The notes: generated by a model not told the origin, from the sequence alone. 64,000 bases of DNA from Rhodococcus sp. HNM0563 (GCF_012726195.1 NZ_JAASAF010000001.1:186001-250000); one strand, 5' to 3'. Positions 26,523-39,101 are shown, counted from the first letter of the stretch. Made by a program: numbers and translations.

Positions 26523-27188
26523 ATGGGTGTTCTGATCGTCGTCGAAGGTCTCGACGGGGCGGGTAAGCGGACGCTGTCCGCCGGCCTCGTCGAGACCTGG
26601 CGTGCGCACGGTGCGTCGGTGGCGACGCTCGCCTTTCCCAGATACGGGAAATCCGTGCACGCCGACCTCGGGGCCGAGGCCCTGCGAGGCGGGCACGGCG
26701 ACACCGCCTCGAGCATCGAGGCGATGGCACTGCTGTGGGCGCTGGATCGCCGCGACGCGGGAGGCGAGCTCCGAAAGCTTCTCGCCGACAACGATATTGT
26801 GTTGCTCGATCGGTATGTGGCATCGAACGCCGCGTATACCGCTGCCCGGCACCACGAGTCGGCATCGGGGCCGTCCGTCGAGTGGGTGGGCGATCTCGAG
26901 TTCGGCAGGTTCGGCCTTCCGAGACCGGATTTGCAAGTGCTGCTGCGGGTCCCCGTCGATCTCGCCGCCGAGCGCGCACGCACGCGCGAGGCCGCCGATT
27001 CCACGCGCGAGCGCGATGCCTACGAACGCGACACCGACCTGCAGGCGCGCACCGGTGCGGTATACGACGGGCTTGCGGCGGACCGGTGGGCGTCGGAGTG
27101 GATTGTGGCCGGACCTGATTCCGACCCGCGACAACTCGCCGTTCGGATCTCAAATCTGCTTCACAACGGTCGAGGAGTGACACGATAG
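26523..27188 (+). CDS. tmk: Thymidylate kinase
   Basis: Phosphorylates dTMP to dTDP with ATP. The P-loop is [17 protein letters not shown] at the N-terminus, followed by [20 protein letters not shown] and the DR(Y/X) motif [16 protein letters not shown]. Actinobacterial Tmk carries lysine-arginine in the P-loop as here. It has 221 residues from ATG 26523; upstream in-frame codons belong to the ahcY end. It is followed five bases later by mtrA, an order known in mycobacteria (tmk-mtrA-mtrB-lpqB). Confidence 0.95.
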   Translation: MGVLIVVEGLDGAGKRTLSAGLVETWRAHGASVATLAFPRYGKSVHADLGAEALRGGHGDTASSIEAMALLWALDRRDAGGELRKLLADNDIVLLDRYVASNAAYTAARHHESASGPSVEWVGDLEFGRFGLPRPDLQVLLRVPVDLAAERARTREAADSTRERDAYERDTDLQARTGAVYDGLAADRWASEWIVAGPDSDPRQLAVRISNLLHNGRGVTR

Positions 27189-27193
27189 AGGTC

Positions 27194-27872
27194 ATGAAGC
27201 CGAGGATTCTGGTTGTCGACGACGATTCTGCGCTCGCAGAGATGCTCACGATCGTCCTGCGTGGTGAAGGGTTCGAACCCTTCGTGGTGGGCGACGGGAC
27301 TCAGGCTCTCGGGGCGGTGCGCGAGATCCGCCCCGATCTCGTCCTGCTCGATCTGATGCTCCCAGGCATGAACGGGATCGACGTGTGCAGGGTGCTCCGG
27401 TCGGATTCGGGCGTGCCCATCGTCATGCTCACTGCGAAGTCGGACACCGTGGACGTCGTCCTCGGTCTCGAGTCCGGCGCCGATGATTACATCGTCAAGC
27501 CGTTCAAGCCGAAGGAACTCGTCGCGCGGGTGCGGGCGCGGTTGCGCCGCACCGAGCAGGAGCCCGCCGAGATGTTGTCCATCGGCGAGATCGCGATCGA
27601 CGTCCCCGCACACAAGGTGAGTCGCGGTGAGGAGCAGATCTCCCTCACGCCGCTCGAATTCGATCTGCTCGTCGCACTCGCCCGGAAGCCGCGGCAGGTG
27701 TTCACACGCGAGGTGTTGCTCGAGCAGGTGTGGGGATACCGTCACGCCGCTGATACCCGACTGGTGAACGTTCACGTGCAGCGTCTGCGCGCGAAGGTGG
27801 AGAAGGATCCCGAGAATCCCGAGGTCGTACTGACTGTCCGGGGGGGTCGGCTACAAGGCCGGACCGCCGTGA
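27194..27872 (+). CDS. mtrA: MtrA response regulator (3' end frameshifted by a G7 tract)
   Basis: The essential OmpR-type response regulator of the MtrAB system controlling replication, division and wall genes. The receiver domain has [14 protein letters not shown], the phospho-acceptor in [16 protein letters not shown], and the conserved Thr and Lys in VMLTAKS and YIVKPFKP. The winged-helix DNA-binding domain reads [20 protein letters not shown] to [13 protein letters not shown]. At 27840-27846 there are seven Gs; six would give the usual [11 protein letters not shown] and TGA at 27870-27872. With seven, the stop is skipped and the frame continues into mtrB. The end given assumes the six-G reading (225 residues). 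Confidence 0.9.
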
Positions 27873-29644
27873 TCCGTGCTTACCGTCTGCGGCGGAGGAT
27901 CACACGGAGAACTCTGCCGCTGCTGAGGTGGTCACGCACGCTGAGCAGTGGGCTCGCACATACCTGGCGTCGATCACTTCAGCTGAGGGTCGTTGCATCG
28001 ACCCTTTCCCTCTCACTGATCGTGATGCTCGTGTTGGGGGTCGTCCTCACGAGCCAGATCACCGACCGTCTCCTCGAAGTCAAGATCGATGCGGCTACCG
28101 AGGAGATGGAACGCTCTCGCGCGCTGGTGGAAGCCCAGCTCGCGGGAGCCGACGATTCCGGTTCGCTCACGGTCCGGCTCGACGGTGCTGCCGCGAGCCT
28201 GACCAACCGGGGAAGTGATGCAGGGCAGGACACCGGGGTCGCCGGGACGTTCGATCCGGTGCTCATCGTCCCCGGTGACGGGCCACGTGCGCCGACGTCG
28301 AGCGGGCCGGCCGACCAGATCCCGCAGAATCTGCGCGCGTTCGTGCAGAACGATCAGATCGCCTACCAATTCGCGCCGGTTGACGACCCGGACGGATATT
28401 CCGGTCCGGCACTGATCATGGGTAGCCCGACCGAGTCCGACATCTCGACACTCGAGCTCTATCTGGTATTTCCGTTGGCCGGCGAGGAACGCACCCTCGC
28501 GTTGGTCCGCGGAACCCTTCTCGTCGGTGCCGGTGTGCTTCTGGTGTTGCTGGCAGCGATATCCATGATCGTCGCCCGACAGGTGGTTCTGCCGATTCGC
28601 TCGGCCTCGCGTATCGCGGTGCGCTTCGCGGACGGCCGGCTCAAGGAACGCATGCCGGTGCGCGGTGAGGACGACATCGCTCGCCTGGCGATGTCGTTCA
28701 ACGAGATGGCGGAGAGCCTGTCGCGGCAGATCACCCAGCTCGAGGAATACGGCAACCTGCAGAAGCGGTTCACATCCGACGTCAGCCACGAGCTCCGCAC
28801 TCCGTTGACCACTGTCCGGATGGCTGCCGATCTCATCCACGACGGCAGCGACGAGCTGGATCCCTCCCTCAAACGTGCATCAGAACTGCTGGTCGCCGAA
28901 CTCGATCGGTTCGAGTCGCTGCTGAACGACCTCCTCGAGATCAGCCGCCACGACGCCGGAGTGGCAGAACTCGCGTCCGAACAGCTGGACCTGCGCATGT
29001 GTGCGCGGGCGGCGATCGGGACGGTCCGTCATCTCGCGCGCGAGACGGCCACCGAATTGATCGTGGATCTGCCGGACGATGCAGTCAACGCGGACGTCGA
29101 TCCGCGTCGCGTCGAGCGGATCCTGCGCAATCTCCTCGCCAACGCCATCGACCACGGCGAGGGCAAACCGATCTTGCTGCGCCTACGCGCCGACGACAAT
29201 GCGGCCGCGTTCGTCGTGCGCGACCAGGGTGTCGGCCTGCGTCCGGGGGAGGAGAAGCTCGTCTTCAACCGGTTCTGGCGCTCCGATCCGTCGCGGGTAC
29301 GACGCTCTGGTGGCACCGGCCTGGGACTGGCGATCAGTGTGGAGGACGCGAATCTGCACAACGGCAAACTGGAAGCGTGGGGTGAGCCGGGGCGAGGCGC
29401 GAGCTTCCGGTTGACGTTGCCACTTGTGCGGGGGCGCAAGGCGGGCCGTAGCCCACTCCCGCTCGTCCCCACTGCGGTTCGTGCGGTCCAAGGCAAGCCC
29501 CCGCCGGAACTGCCGGCGGGCGAGAACGCGGGAGTCGTCGAGAATACGGCCGGTCCGGAAAAGGCCGGAACGAGCGAGAACACCGGGCCCAGCGACAGCA
29601 CCGGAACGAATGAGCCTGCACCATCCGAAGGAGCCGCAACATGA
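27869..29644 (+). CDS. mtrB: MtrB sensor histidine kinase
   Basis: The membrane sensor partner of MtrA. The GTG at 27869 overlaps the expected mtrA stop (GTGA), giving 591 residues. A basic leader precedes helix 1 (about residues 41-62, [20 protein letters not shown]). An extracytoplasmic domain follows, then helix 2 ([20 protein letters not shown]), a HAMP domain, and the HisKA box [20 protein letters not shown] with the phospho-histidine. The ATPase motifs are [26 protein letters not shown] and GGTGLGLAI. The C-terminal 70 residues are low-complexity. As sequenced, the same frame is continuous with mtrA. The ATG of lpqB overlaps the stop. Confidence 0.93.
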   Translation: MIRAYRLRRRITRRTLPLLRWSRTLSSGLAHTWRRSLQLRVVASTLSLSLIVMLVLGVVLTSQITDRLLEVKIDAATEEMERSRALVEAQLAGADDSGSLTVRLDGAAASLTNRGSDAGQDTGVAGTFDPVLIVPGDGPRAPTSSGPADQIPQNLRAFVQNDQIAYQFAPVDDPDGYSGPALIMGSPTESDISTLELYLVFPLAGEERTLALVRGTLLVGAGVLLVLLAAISMIVARQVVLPIRSASRIAVRFADGRLKERMPVRGEDDIARLAMSFNEMAESLSRQITQLEEYGNLQKRFTSDVSHELRTPLTTVRMAADLIHDGSDELDPSLKRASELLVAELDRFESLLNDLLEISRHDAGVAELASEQLDLRMCARAAIGTVRHLARETATELIVDLPDDAVNADVDPRRVERILRNLLANAIDHGEGKPILLRLRADDNAAAFVVRDQGVGLRPGEEKLVFNRFWRSDPSRVRRSGGTGLGLAISVEDANLHNGKLEAWGEPGRGASFRLTLPLVRGRKAGRSPLPLVPTAVRAVQGKPPPELPAGENAGVVENTAGPEKAGTSENTGPSDSTGTNEPAPSEGAAT

Positions 29645-31425
29645 GCCACCGCCGCTCACGTGTGCTCGGTTGCGTGATCGCCCTGTTGTCGGCGCTCGCG
29701 TTGGTGGTGCCCGGTTGTGCGAGCCTTCCCGATTCCTCATCGCCCCAGGCCATCGGAACGATCGACCGCGGACCGGCGACGACGGAGGTGCCCGCGCCGG
29801 AACCGGGACGCGAGCCCGACCTGCTTTTGAGAGACTTCCTCCAGGCCAGTACCAACCCCGCCAACCGCCACGTCGCGGCTCGCCAGTTCCTCACCTCGGA
29901 GATGTCGGCGCGGTGGGACGACGCAGCCAGTGCCACGATCGTTGACAAGGTCGATGTTCTGGCCGAGGAGCGTGACGGCAACACCGCCACGTACGTCGTG
30001 CGCGCGAACATCGTCGGGCATCTCGAGGAGGGCGGCCTCTACCGCGCCGACAACGGTGATCTCGAAGCGAAGTTCTCGCTGGTCCGGGACAACGGCGAAT
30101 GGCGGATCGACGAGACGCCGCCGGGCGTGATCATGGACAAGGCTCGATTCCTCAACAGTTACCAACGTCGATCGTTGTACTTCGTCACTCCAAGCGGCAG
30201 CACCGTCGTTCCCGATCCGCGGTGGATATCCGGAACACCCGAGCAAGCGGCGACGCAGCTGATCGGGCTTCTCATCGAAGGACCCAAACCTTCGCTTGCG
30301 CCCGCCGTGCACAACGAGCTGGCCGACACGACGATCCTCGGTCCGATCACCAAGGCGGACGGCCGGACCAGTCAGGTCGGCGTGGGCCTCGGCGGGATCC
30401 GGGTGGACTTCGGCGGACTAGCGTCGCTGGCGGAACCGGCAAGGGAACTCCTCGCAGCCCAGGTGATATGGACGCTGGCCAACGCCGAGATAGCGGGGCC
30501 GTACGTCCTCCTCTCGGACGGACAACCGCTGGACGAGCGCTACCCCAACGGGTGGACCACAGCCGATGTGGCGACGATGAATCCACTGGCGACTTCGGGG
30601 ACACCGATCGGGTTGCATGCGCTTCTCGGCGGCAGTCTGGTCAGTGTCGCGGAAACCGGCGTCACACCGGTCCAGGGCTTCTTCGGTTCGGTCGACAATC
30701 TTCGTTCGGTGGGGATGTCGCGCGACGGAGCCCTTCTTGCGGCCGTAGCGGACACCGGCCGGCCGGCACCCGAGCCTGCCGCGGAGCTCGTGGTCGGTGC
30801 GTACAACGACGGATCGCCGGAACCGGCTGTCGAAGGAGCGTCCATCACCCGGCCGTCGTGGGCACCCGACGGCAATTCCGTGTGGGCGGTCGTCAATGGC
30901 ACTGCCGTGGTGAGGGCGGTCCGAGAACCGGGCAGCGGACGCGTCACGGTCGTGGGGGTCGAGGCCGGAGCGATCCGCGCACTCGGCGGCCGCATCAGCG
31001 AATTGCGTCTGTCGCGCGACGGCGTGCGCGCCGCGATGATCATCGACGGACGCGTGTATATCGCGATCGTGGTGCAGACCCCGAACGGTGAGTTCTCGCT
31101 GACGAGTCCACGCGAGATAGCGTTCGATCTGGGCGGGCCCGCCTTGTCGCTGGACTGGAGCACTTCCGACACAGTCGTGGTCTCCCGGTCGGCCTCCGAC
31201 ATTCCCGTCGTTCAGATCGCGATCGACGGATCGCGGATGGACGCGCTTCCGAGCCGGAACCTGACACCACCGGTCGTCGCGGTCGAGGCATCGACGACCA
31301 CCGAGTACGTGGCCGACACGAGAGCGGTCTTCCAACTGAACAACAGCGATCCTGCAGGCGACCGGTACTGGCGGGAAGTACCCGGCCTGGCCGGGTTGAC
31401 CGCGGAGCCGGTGTTGCCCGGCTGA
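29641..31425 (+). CDS. lpqB: LpqB, lipoprotein partner of MtrAB
   Basis: A 594-residue lipoprotein that modulates MtrB signalling at the outer face of the membrane. The signal peptide ends in the lipobox LVVPGC with the modified cysteine at residue 26. A GerMN-like domain ([20 protein letters not shown]) is followed by a beta-propeller ([48 protein letters not shown]). ATG overlaps the mtrB stop (ATGA), keeping the three genes translationally linked. Length and domain order are normal. Confidence 0.95.
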   Translation: MSHRRSRVLGCVIALLSALALVVPGCASLPDSSSPQAIGTIDRGPATTEVPAPEPGREPDLLLRDFLQASTNPANRHVAARQFLTSEMSARWDDAASATIVDKVDVLAEERDGNTATYVVRANIVGHLEEGGLYRADNGDLEAKFSLVRDNGEWRIDETPPGVIMDKARFLNSYQRRSLYFVTPSGSTVVPDPRWISGTPEQAATQLIGLLIEGPKPSLAPAVHNELADTTILGPITKADGRTSQVGVGLGGIRVDFGGLASLAEPARELLAAQVIWTLANAEIAGPYVLLSDGQPLDERYPNGWTTADVATMNPLATSGTPIGLHALLGGSLVSVAETGVTPVQGFFGSVDNLRSVGMSRDGALLAAVADTGRPAPEPAAELVVGAYNDGSPEPAVEGASITRPSWAPDGNSVWAVVNGTAVVRAVREPGSGRVTVVGVEAGAIRALGGRISELRLSRDGVRAAMIIDGRVYIAIVVQTPNGEFSLTSPREIAFDLGGPALSLDWSTSDTVVVSRSASDIPVVQIAIDGSRMDALPSRNLTPPVVAVEASTTTEYVADTRAVFQLNNSDPAGDRYWREVPGLAGLTAEPVLPG

Positions 31426-31449
31426 TCTGTCGTACCGGCCCGGCACACT

Positions 31450-32100
31450 GTGCAGGTGCTCTCAGCGCTCCTCGACCTGGTGCTGCCCGTCCGCTGTGGC
31501 GGTTGTGAGACGGCGGGCACTCCGTGGTGCCGGAGGTGCGCTGACACTTTGAACGACTCGCCTGCCCGGGTGCGTGCGCGGGTCGATCCGGGGGTGCCGG
31601 TGTGGGCGCTCGGGGCGTACTCCGGTGCTCGGCGCAATGCTGTCGTCGCGGCGAAGGAGCGTGGTCGCCGCGACCTCGCGACACCACTGGGATTGGCGGT
31701 GGCGGTCGCGATCGCCCGATTGCGACGCTGGGGTGAGATCCCCAGCGGACCGCTGCTCGTGGTGCCTGCACCGAGCCGAGCCAGGGCAGCGAGAGCGCGC
31801 GGCGGAGACCCGGTCACCCGGATGGCCCGGTGCGCGGCTTCTCACGATCGGTCGCTCCACGTGCATCCCGTATTGGTCACCGATGCCGGGGTGCGCGACT
31901 CCGTCGGTTTGTCGGCGCGTCAGCGGCAGGCCAATCTTGCCGGACGCATTTCGATTCGGGCGGGTTCGATACCACGAGGACTTCCCGTGCTCGTGATCGA
32001 CGACATCGTCACCACCGGCGCAACCGCGGCCGAGGCTGTCCGAGTGCTCCGAAAAGAGGGGTTTCGGACGTCCGGAATCCTGGCGATCTCACATGCCTGA
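31450..32100 (+). CDS. ComF-family phosphoribosyltransferase-like protein
   Basis: A 216-residue ComF/GntX-type protein. The N-terminal zinc-finger reads VRCGGCETAGTPWCRRCAD, with four cysteines in two CXXC pairs. The C-terminal PRTase loop reads PVLVIDDIVTTGATAAEAVRVL, where the two aspartates and TTGAT bind PRPP. Members are linked to DNA uptake in some bacteria, but the activity in actinobacteria is unknown. Start GTG at 31450 lies 25 bases after the lpqB stop, so it is probably in the same operon. Confidence 0.9.
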   Translation: MQVLSALLDLVLPVRCGGCETAGTPWCRRCADTLNDSPARVRARVDPGVPVWALGAYSGARRNAVVAAKERGRRDLATPLGLAVAVAIARLRRWGEIPSGPLLVVPAPSRARAARARGGDPVTRMARCAASHDRSLHVHPVLVTDAGVRDSVGLSARQRQANLAGRISIRAGSIPRGLPVLVIDDIVTTGATAAEAVRVLRKEGFRTSGILAISHA

Positions 32101-32315
32101 ACGGGTCTGTGTGATAGGCGGCGAACTGCCGAAAAAGTGAATTCGATCGGAACAGTGGCGGACCTTCCGGTTACGTACTACCGTCGGCGGCAGACCCGGA
32201 AACAACAAGGTAGACGGGTAGAAATACTCGATCTTCCCTGTTTCGGGCAGAGCGCCCAAGCGCTCATCGATCCTGCCGGTGCGCGTGCTGCGCCGGCCGT
32301 ACTCGGGAGGTACGA

Positions 32316-32984
32316 GTGACGAACCCTTCGAATTCCACCGTCGCGGTCGCCGAGACCGGCGAGTCCGCTCCGCAGACCGTGAACGCCGACGTCGTGGTGA
32401 AAGGCCGCAATGTCGAGGTGCCGGATCATTTCCGGATCTACGTGTCGGAGAAGCTAGCTCGGCTCGAACGGTTCGACCCGACGATTTTCCTGTTCGACGT
32501 CGAACTACAGCACGAACGCAATCGTCGCCAGATGAAGAGTTGTCAGCGGGTCGAGATCACCGCTAGAGGTAAAGGGCCCGTCGTTCGCGCGGAGGCTGCG
32601 GCCGACAGCTTCTATGCCGCCTTCGAGTCGGTGACGGCCAAGCTCGAGTCTCGTCTGCGTCGCACGAAGGACCGCCGTAAGGTCTCCTACGGCGACAAGA
32701 CCCCGGTTTCGGTTGCAGAGGCAACAGCCGAGCTCGCGCAAGACGACTCGCTCGGAATCTCGCCGGATGTCAGCCTCAACGGATACGAACAGGAGCCGGA
32801 GGGTCCCGGCCGGATCGTCCGGACCAAGGAGCACAGGGCAGATCCGATGACGGTCGACGACGCACTGTACGAGATGGAACTCGTAGGCCACGACTTCTAC
32901 CTTTTCCACGACAAGGAGACCGACAAACCGTCGGTGGTGTACCGCCGCCATGCGTTCGACTACGGGTTGCTCAGACTCGGATGA
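32316..32984 (+). CDS. hpf: HPF, long-form ribosome hibernation-promoting factor
   Basis: A 222-residue ribosome-associated protein that dimerises and silences 70S ribosomes under stress. The N-terminal S30AE domain reads VVVKGRNVEVPDHFRIYVSE and KLARLERFDP, with HERNRRQMKSCQRVEITARG. The C-terminal dimerisation domain reads VRTKEHRADPMTVDDALYEM, ELVGHDFYLFHDKE and VVYRRHAFDYGLLRL. The linker is about 60 residues. GTG at 32316 follows GGGAGG. The 215-base leader has no certain promoter. Two hairpins follow the gene before secA. Confidence 0.93.
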   Translation: MTNPSNSTVAVAETGESAPQTVNADVVVKGRNVEVPDHFRIYVSEKLARLERFDPTIFLFDVELQHERNRRQMKSCQRVEITARGKGPVVRAEAAADSFYAAFESVTAKLESRLRRTKDRRKVSYGDKTPVSVAEATAELAQDDSLGISPDVSLNGYEQEPEGPGRIVRTKEHRADPMTVDDALYEMELVGHDFYLFHDKETDKPSVVYRRHAFDYGLLRLG

Positions 32985-32995
32985 CGTCTGTGTGA

Positions 32996-33025
32996 GACGG
33001 CGATGAGGTAGTCGCCATCGCCGTC
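32996..33025 (+). terminator. Hairpin after hpf
   Basis: A 10-bp perfect stem, GACGGCGATG (32996-33005) with its complement at 33016-33025, begins 11 bases after the hpf stop. It is probably the first of two transcription stops before secA. Confidence 0.65.
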
Positions 33026-33049
33026 CGCTCGAGAGAACGCCTACCATGG

Positions 33050-33084
33050 AATCCGGCCGGGGTCCGAAAGGCCTCGGCCGGATT
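33050..33084 (+). terminator. Second hairpin before secA, with T-rich tail
   Basis: AATCCGGCCG (33050-33059) pairs with CGGCCGGATT (33075-33084) and is followed by TCTTGT. It lies 42 bases before the secA GTG. It could instead shape the secA leader RNA. Confidence 0.55.
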
Positions 33085-33126
33085 TCTTGTCCGTGCAGGT
33101 ACCCGAGATTGAGGACGAACACACCA

Positions 33127-35964
<2,838 letters not shown>

Positions 35965-35970
35965 TCCACT

Positions 35971-36495
35971 TCAGCCGAGCCACAGGGTCGTGATCACCCA
36001 TCCGTGACGGGTGTGTCCGCGTGCCGGTGCACGTACGACCCGTCCGGCCATCGCGAACACCCGATGCCCGCGCGCGTAGGACCCGAACAGTTCTGCCGTG
36101 CGGGCATCGACCGTCTGCAGACGTGCCCGAAGCACGACTGCCGAGTCCGCGTCGCCTCGCACACGACGCGCGGCACCGAAGGTCTGGACCAGCGCCGGCG
36201 TGAGGACCGTCGCGAGCTGGGCGTCCGGTCGGCGGCCGTCCACGACTTCCAGAACGAGCCGCACGGCGAAGTCTGCGAACCGGTGCGCGCTCGCATCGAC
36301 GTTCCTGTTCGGCACCGTCTGCGCGGACCGGTGCGGTCGCCGCCGCTCCGCTGCTGTGCGGGTTCGCCCGGACCGCCCGGAGTGCGGGGTGGTCCGGGGG
36401 AACGCATGCGACCGGTGCGCGGCGCAGGGCTCATGAACCGGAGGCTCGAAATGTGGAACGGGCCGGATGAAGCGACCGGACTGTAGAGGTGACAT
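35971..36495 (-). CDS. DUF6459 / Rv3235-like protein
   Basis: A 174-residue arginine/proline-rich protein. The conserved part is C-terminal: FAVRLVLEVVDGRRPDAQLA, TVLTPALVQTFGAARRV, VDARTAELFGSYARGHRVFA and AMAGRVVRAP. ATG at 36495 follows GGGAG and gives MSPLQSGRFIRPVPHFEPPV; ATG at 36588 is a longer option. It converges on secA, six bases from its stop. From memory the M. tuberculosis neighbour is Rv3235; no function is known. No membrane segment or signal peptide is visible. Confidence 0.75.
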   Translation of the reverse strand: MSPLQSGRFIRPVPHFEPPVHEPCAAHRSHAFPRTTPHSGRSGRTRTAAERRRPHRSAQTVPNRNVDASAHRFADFAVRLVLEVVDGRRPDAQLATVLTPALVQTFGAARRVRGDADSAVVLRARLQTVDARTAELFGSYARGHRVFAMAGRVVRAPARGHTRHGWVITTLWLG

Positions 36496-36637
36496 ACGCG
36501 AGACTCCCGGGCGTCGGCTGGTACCGGCCGGCGGACGCCGGTCGGTGGCAGGCTCCGGGAGAGGGCGGAACCGGGGATATCGTGACATATTGTCGCGCGG
36601 TAGGCCCGGGTGTCGCGATCGGAAGCCGAGGAGAAGA

Positions 36638-37093
36638 GTGCTGCGCGGGTTGATCTTGGATTTCGGAGGGGTCCTCGCCGGACCGGGTACAGAGCCTCGG
36701 GCGCTGTGGACGATTGTGGCCGAGTTGCGCAGTCGCGGTGTGCGCACGGCGATCCTGAGTAACGATCCAGGCGGAGCGGGGCCCGGTGCCCGTGCGCTGC
36801 GTCGCCTGCGGACAGACCGGATGGTCGACGAGGTCGTCCTGTCGGGCGACGTCGGCGTGGCGAAACCCGATGCAGCCAGTTATCTTCTCGTGGCACAACG
36901 GTTGGCACTGGAACCGTCGCAATGTGTGTTCGTCGACGATCTCGTCGTGAACGTGCGCGGGGCCGCCGCGGTGGGGATGGTCGGTGTCCACCACCACGTT
37001 CCGCGCGCGGCGAGGGAGGAGTTGGCCGTACTCTTCAATATCGGTGTGGCATCGGAAGATGCCGACGGGATCGAGGGGGGCGCTTCGCAATGA
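36638..37093 (+). CDS. HAD-like hydrolase-family protein
   Basis: A 151-residue HAD-fold protein. Motif I is normally DXDXT/V; here the N-terminus reads GLILDFGGVLAGPG, so the second aspartate is glycine, as in some epoxide-hydrolase-N-terminal-like HADs. Motif II is AILSNDPGG, and motifs III/IV lie in VGVAKPDAASYLL and CVFVDDLVVNVRGA. A cap domain is absent. GTG at 36638 follows GAGGAGAAGA. The stop overlaps the ATG of the WS/DGAT-like gene (ATGA), so the two are co-translated. Substrate unknown. Confidence 0.85.
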   Translation: MLRGLILDFGGVLAGPGTEPRALWTIVAELRSRGVRTAILSNDPGGAGPGARALRRLRTDRMVDEVVLSGDVGVAKPDAASYLLVAQRLALEPSQCVFVDDLVVNVRGAAAVGMVGVHHHVPRAAREELAVLFNIGVASEDADGIEGGASQ

Positions 37094-38502
37094 CCAGCCG
37101 AATGACGGCGCAGGACGCATCGTTCTACTACCTGGAGACGAGCAACACCCCGATGCACATCGGATCGTTGGCGATCCTCGAACCGCAGGAGGGCGGGCTC
37201 GACTACGAGAACGTCGTCCGCCTCGTGGAAACGCGTCTCCCGGAGGTCGCGAGATACCGGCAGAAAGTCCGCGAAGTGGCCTTCGGTATGGCACGTCCGG
37301 TCTGGGTGGATGATCGGGACTTCGACATCACCTACCACGTGCGACGCTCGGCGCTGCCGCGCCCCGGATCGGACGAACAGCTGTTCGATCTGATCGCGCG
37401 TCTGATCTCCCGTCCGCTCGATCGCACGCGCCCGCTGTGGGAGATGTATCTCGTCGAAGGCCTTGCCGATGGCCGGGCAGCGTTGTTCACCAAATCCCAC
37501 TCGTCACTCGTCGATGGTGAGGACTCCCTCGAGATCGGGCAGGTGCTCTTCGATCGCACGCCCGAGCCGCGCGAGGTCGCCGAAGAACTCTGGATGCCTG
37601 AGCGGGAGCCGTCCGACCTCGCGCTGCTTGTGGGTGCGTTTGCGGGTGTGGTGGCGCGGCCGGGGGAGGGCGTGGCAGCGGTGCGCGCCGCGTTGGGTGA
37701 TGTCGCGTCGACGGTTACCGAAACTGTCGATGTGGTGGGCAGGCTGGCGCGGACTGCTGCGCAGTCCGCGCCGGAATCGCCGCTGAACGCGTCCATCTCG
37801 CGCAGCAGGCGGTTCACGGTCGTGCAGTCCGGTCTCGAACCCTATCGAAAGATCCACGCCCGCTACGGATGCACGATCAACGACGTGGTCCTTGCCGTCA
37901 TCGCGGGCGCGTTACGTTACTGGCTGTTGTCGCGCGGAGAACCGCTCACCGAAGCGACGACAGTCCGCGCGATGGTGCCGATGTCGGTGTACGTACAGAA
38001 ACCGGAGGAGTCGGCCGCCGCAAGTGACACCATTCAGGTCCATCCGCAGGGCGAGGTGTCGTCGTTCCTGGTGGATCTACCGGTTGGCGAACCGAACGCG
38101 GTGGTACGTCTGTCCCACATCTCGCACGCCGGGGAGGCGTATTCGCGGCAGCGTCGCCGGATCGCCGCGCAGACGATGATCAGGCTGTCGGGCTTTGCGC
38201 CCGCCACGATGCACGCCGTGGGTGCGCGGGTGGCGACGGGGTTTTCGCAACGAATGTTCAACCTCATGATCACCAACGCGCCAGGACCCCAGCACCCGTT
38301 GTATCTCGCGGGAGCCCGCGTCCTCGCGATGTACCCGGTGTCGCCGTTGCTCAAGACGCAAGCGCTCAGCGTTGCCCTCACGTCGTACGACGGCAACATC
38401 TATTACGGTTTGAATGCGGACCGCGATGCCATGCCCGACGTGGATGTCCTCGCATCATTGCTGCACGAGTCGCTCGAGGAGTTGTTGGATGCCAGTAGGT
38501 GA
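37090..38502 (+). CDS. WS/DGAT-family acyltransferase-like protein with degenerate active site
   Basis: A 470-residue member of the wax-ester synthase / diacylglycerol acyltransferase family, which esterifies long-chain alcohols or diacylglycerol with acyl-CoA for storage lipid. Family features are MTAQDASFYYLETSNTPMHI, LDRTRPLWEMYLVEGL, GCTINDVVLAVIAGALRYWL and the late FNLMITNAPGPQHPLYLAGA block (NVPGP/PLYLAG type). The catalytic HHXXXDG motif reads HSSLVDG at residues 137-143, so the second, catalytic histidine is serine. The rest is intact and uninterrupted. It may be inactive, regulatory, or use another chemistry. Co-translated with the HAD gene. Confidence 0.9.
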   Translation: MTSRMTAQDASFYYLETSNTPMHIGSLAILEPQEGGLDYENVVRLVETRLPEVARYRQKVREVAFGMARPVWVDDRDFDITYHVRRSALPRPGSDEQLFDLIARLISRPLDRTRPLWEMYLVEGLADGRAALFTKSHSSLVDGEDSLEIGQVLFDRTPEPREVAEELWMPEREPSDLALLVGAFAGVVARPGEGVAAVRAALGDVASTVTETVDVVGRLARTAAQSAPESPLNASISRSRRFTVVQSGLEPYRKIHARYGCTINDVVLAVIAGALRYWLLSRGEPLTEATTVRAMVPMSVYVQKPEESAAASDTIQVHPQGEVSSFLVDLPVGEPNAVVRLSHISHAGEAYSRQRRRIAAQTMIRLSGFAPATMHAVGARVATGFSQRMFNLMITNAPGPQHPLYLAGARVLAMYPVSPLLKTQALSVALTSYDGNIYYGLNADRDAMPDVDVLASLLHESLEELLDASR

Positions 38503-38505
38503 GAA

Positions 38506-39009
38506 GTGACGCGCGTCTATGTGCCGGCGACGCTCGCGATGTTGCAGCGGCTCGTGGCCGACGGCCGGCTCGAGGCCGTCAGCGGGACGGCCTTCGCTGT
38601 CACTGCTGCGTTGCGTGAGGCGTACACGGCGGGGGACGACGACGAGCTGGCCGAGGTTGCGATGAGAGAGGCAGCCAGAGCCTCGTTGCGCCTGCTCGCA
38701 GCAGAGGACGACGAGGGGACGTTCGGACCTCGGCGCGTCGTGATCGCGGCAGACGTCGAAGGCGCGACGCCCCGCCCCGATCTCGACGATGCGGTGATCA
38801 GGCTCGACGCGCCGGTTCCGATGTCGGCTCTCGCGTCGGTCCATGTCGATCTGGGCGCGGCCGAGAGCGATGTTGCACGGGCCGTGGCGGTGATCGACGC
38901 GGCGGATCTCGGTGACGAGGAAGCGGAGTTCGTGCTCGGCGACGCCGAGGATCACGAACTCGCGTGGTACGCCGCTCAGGAGGTGCCTTTCCTCCTGGAG
39001 CTGCTCTGA
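38506..39009 (+). CDS. DUF6912 / Rv3231c-like protein
   Basis: A 167-residue acidic soluble protein. It reads TRVYVPATLAMLQRLVADGR, AVTAALREAYTAGDDDELAE, and AWYAAQEVPFLLELL at the C-terminus. The family is conserved in Corynebacteriales next to the desaturase genes, but its function is unknown. GTG at 38506 lies three bases after the previous stop. The last codons and the TGA fall in the first unit of an 18-bp tandem duplication. Confidence 0.8.
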   Translation: MTRVYVPATLAMLQRLVADGRLEAVSGTAFAVTAALREAYTAGDDDELAEVAMREAARASLRLLAAEDDEGTFGPRRVVIAADVEGATPRPDLDDAVIRLDAPVPMSALASVHVDLGAAESDVARAVAVIDAADLGDEEAEFVLGDAEDHELAWYAAQEVPFLLELL

Positions 39010-39030
39010 GATCTGGAGCTGCTCTGCGAT
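38995..39030 (+). repeat. 18-bp tandem duplication covering a stop codon
   Basis: CTGGAGCTGCTCTGAGAT (38995-39012) is followed directly by CTGGAGCTGCTCTGCGAT (39013-39030), differing at one base. The TGA in unit 1 is the stop of the upstream gene; unit 2 has TGC at that place. Confidence 0.9.
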
Positions 39031-39035
39031 CTCGT

Positions 39036-39079
39036 AACCTACGCTACCGTAGCTTCTGTTAACCTACGGTGGCGTAGGA
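39036..39079. promoter_or_regulatory. Two palindromic operators before the desaturase reductase gene
   Basis: Site A, AACCTACG-CTAC-CGTAGCTT (39036-39055), has 8-bp arms with one mismatch. Site B, CCTACG-GTGG-CGTAGG (39063-39078), is a perfect 6-bp inverted repeat with the same four-base gap. The same motif stands before the second desaturase at 41599. Such paired palindromes suit a dimeric TetR-type lipid regulator. The regulator itself is not identifiable here. Confidence 0.7.
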
Positions 39080-39101
39080 GTCGGCGAGGAGAAGGTGTCG
39101 G

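Noticed and set aside
32149-32172. GGAAC-N16-GTT as a SigH promoter for hpf
   Set aside because: The spacing is two bases short of the N18/19 consensus and there is no other support.
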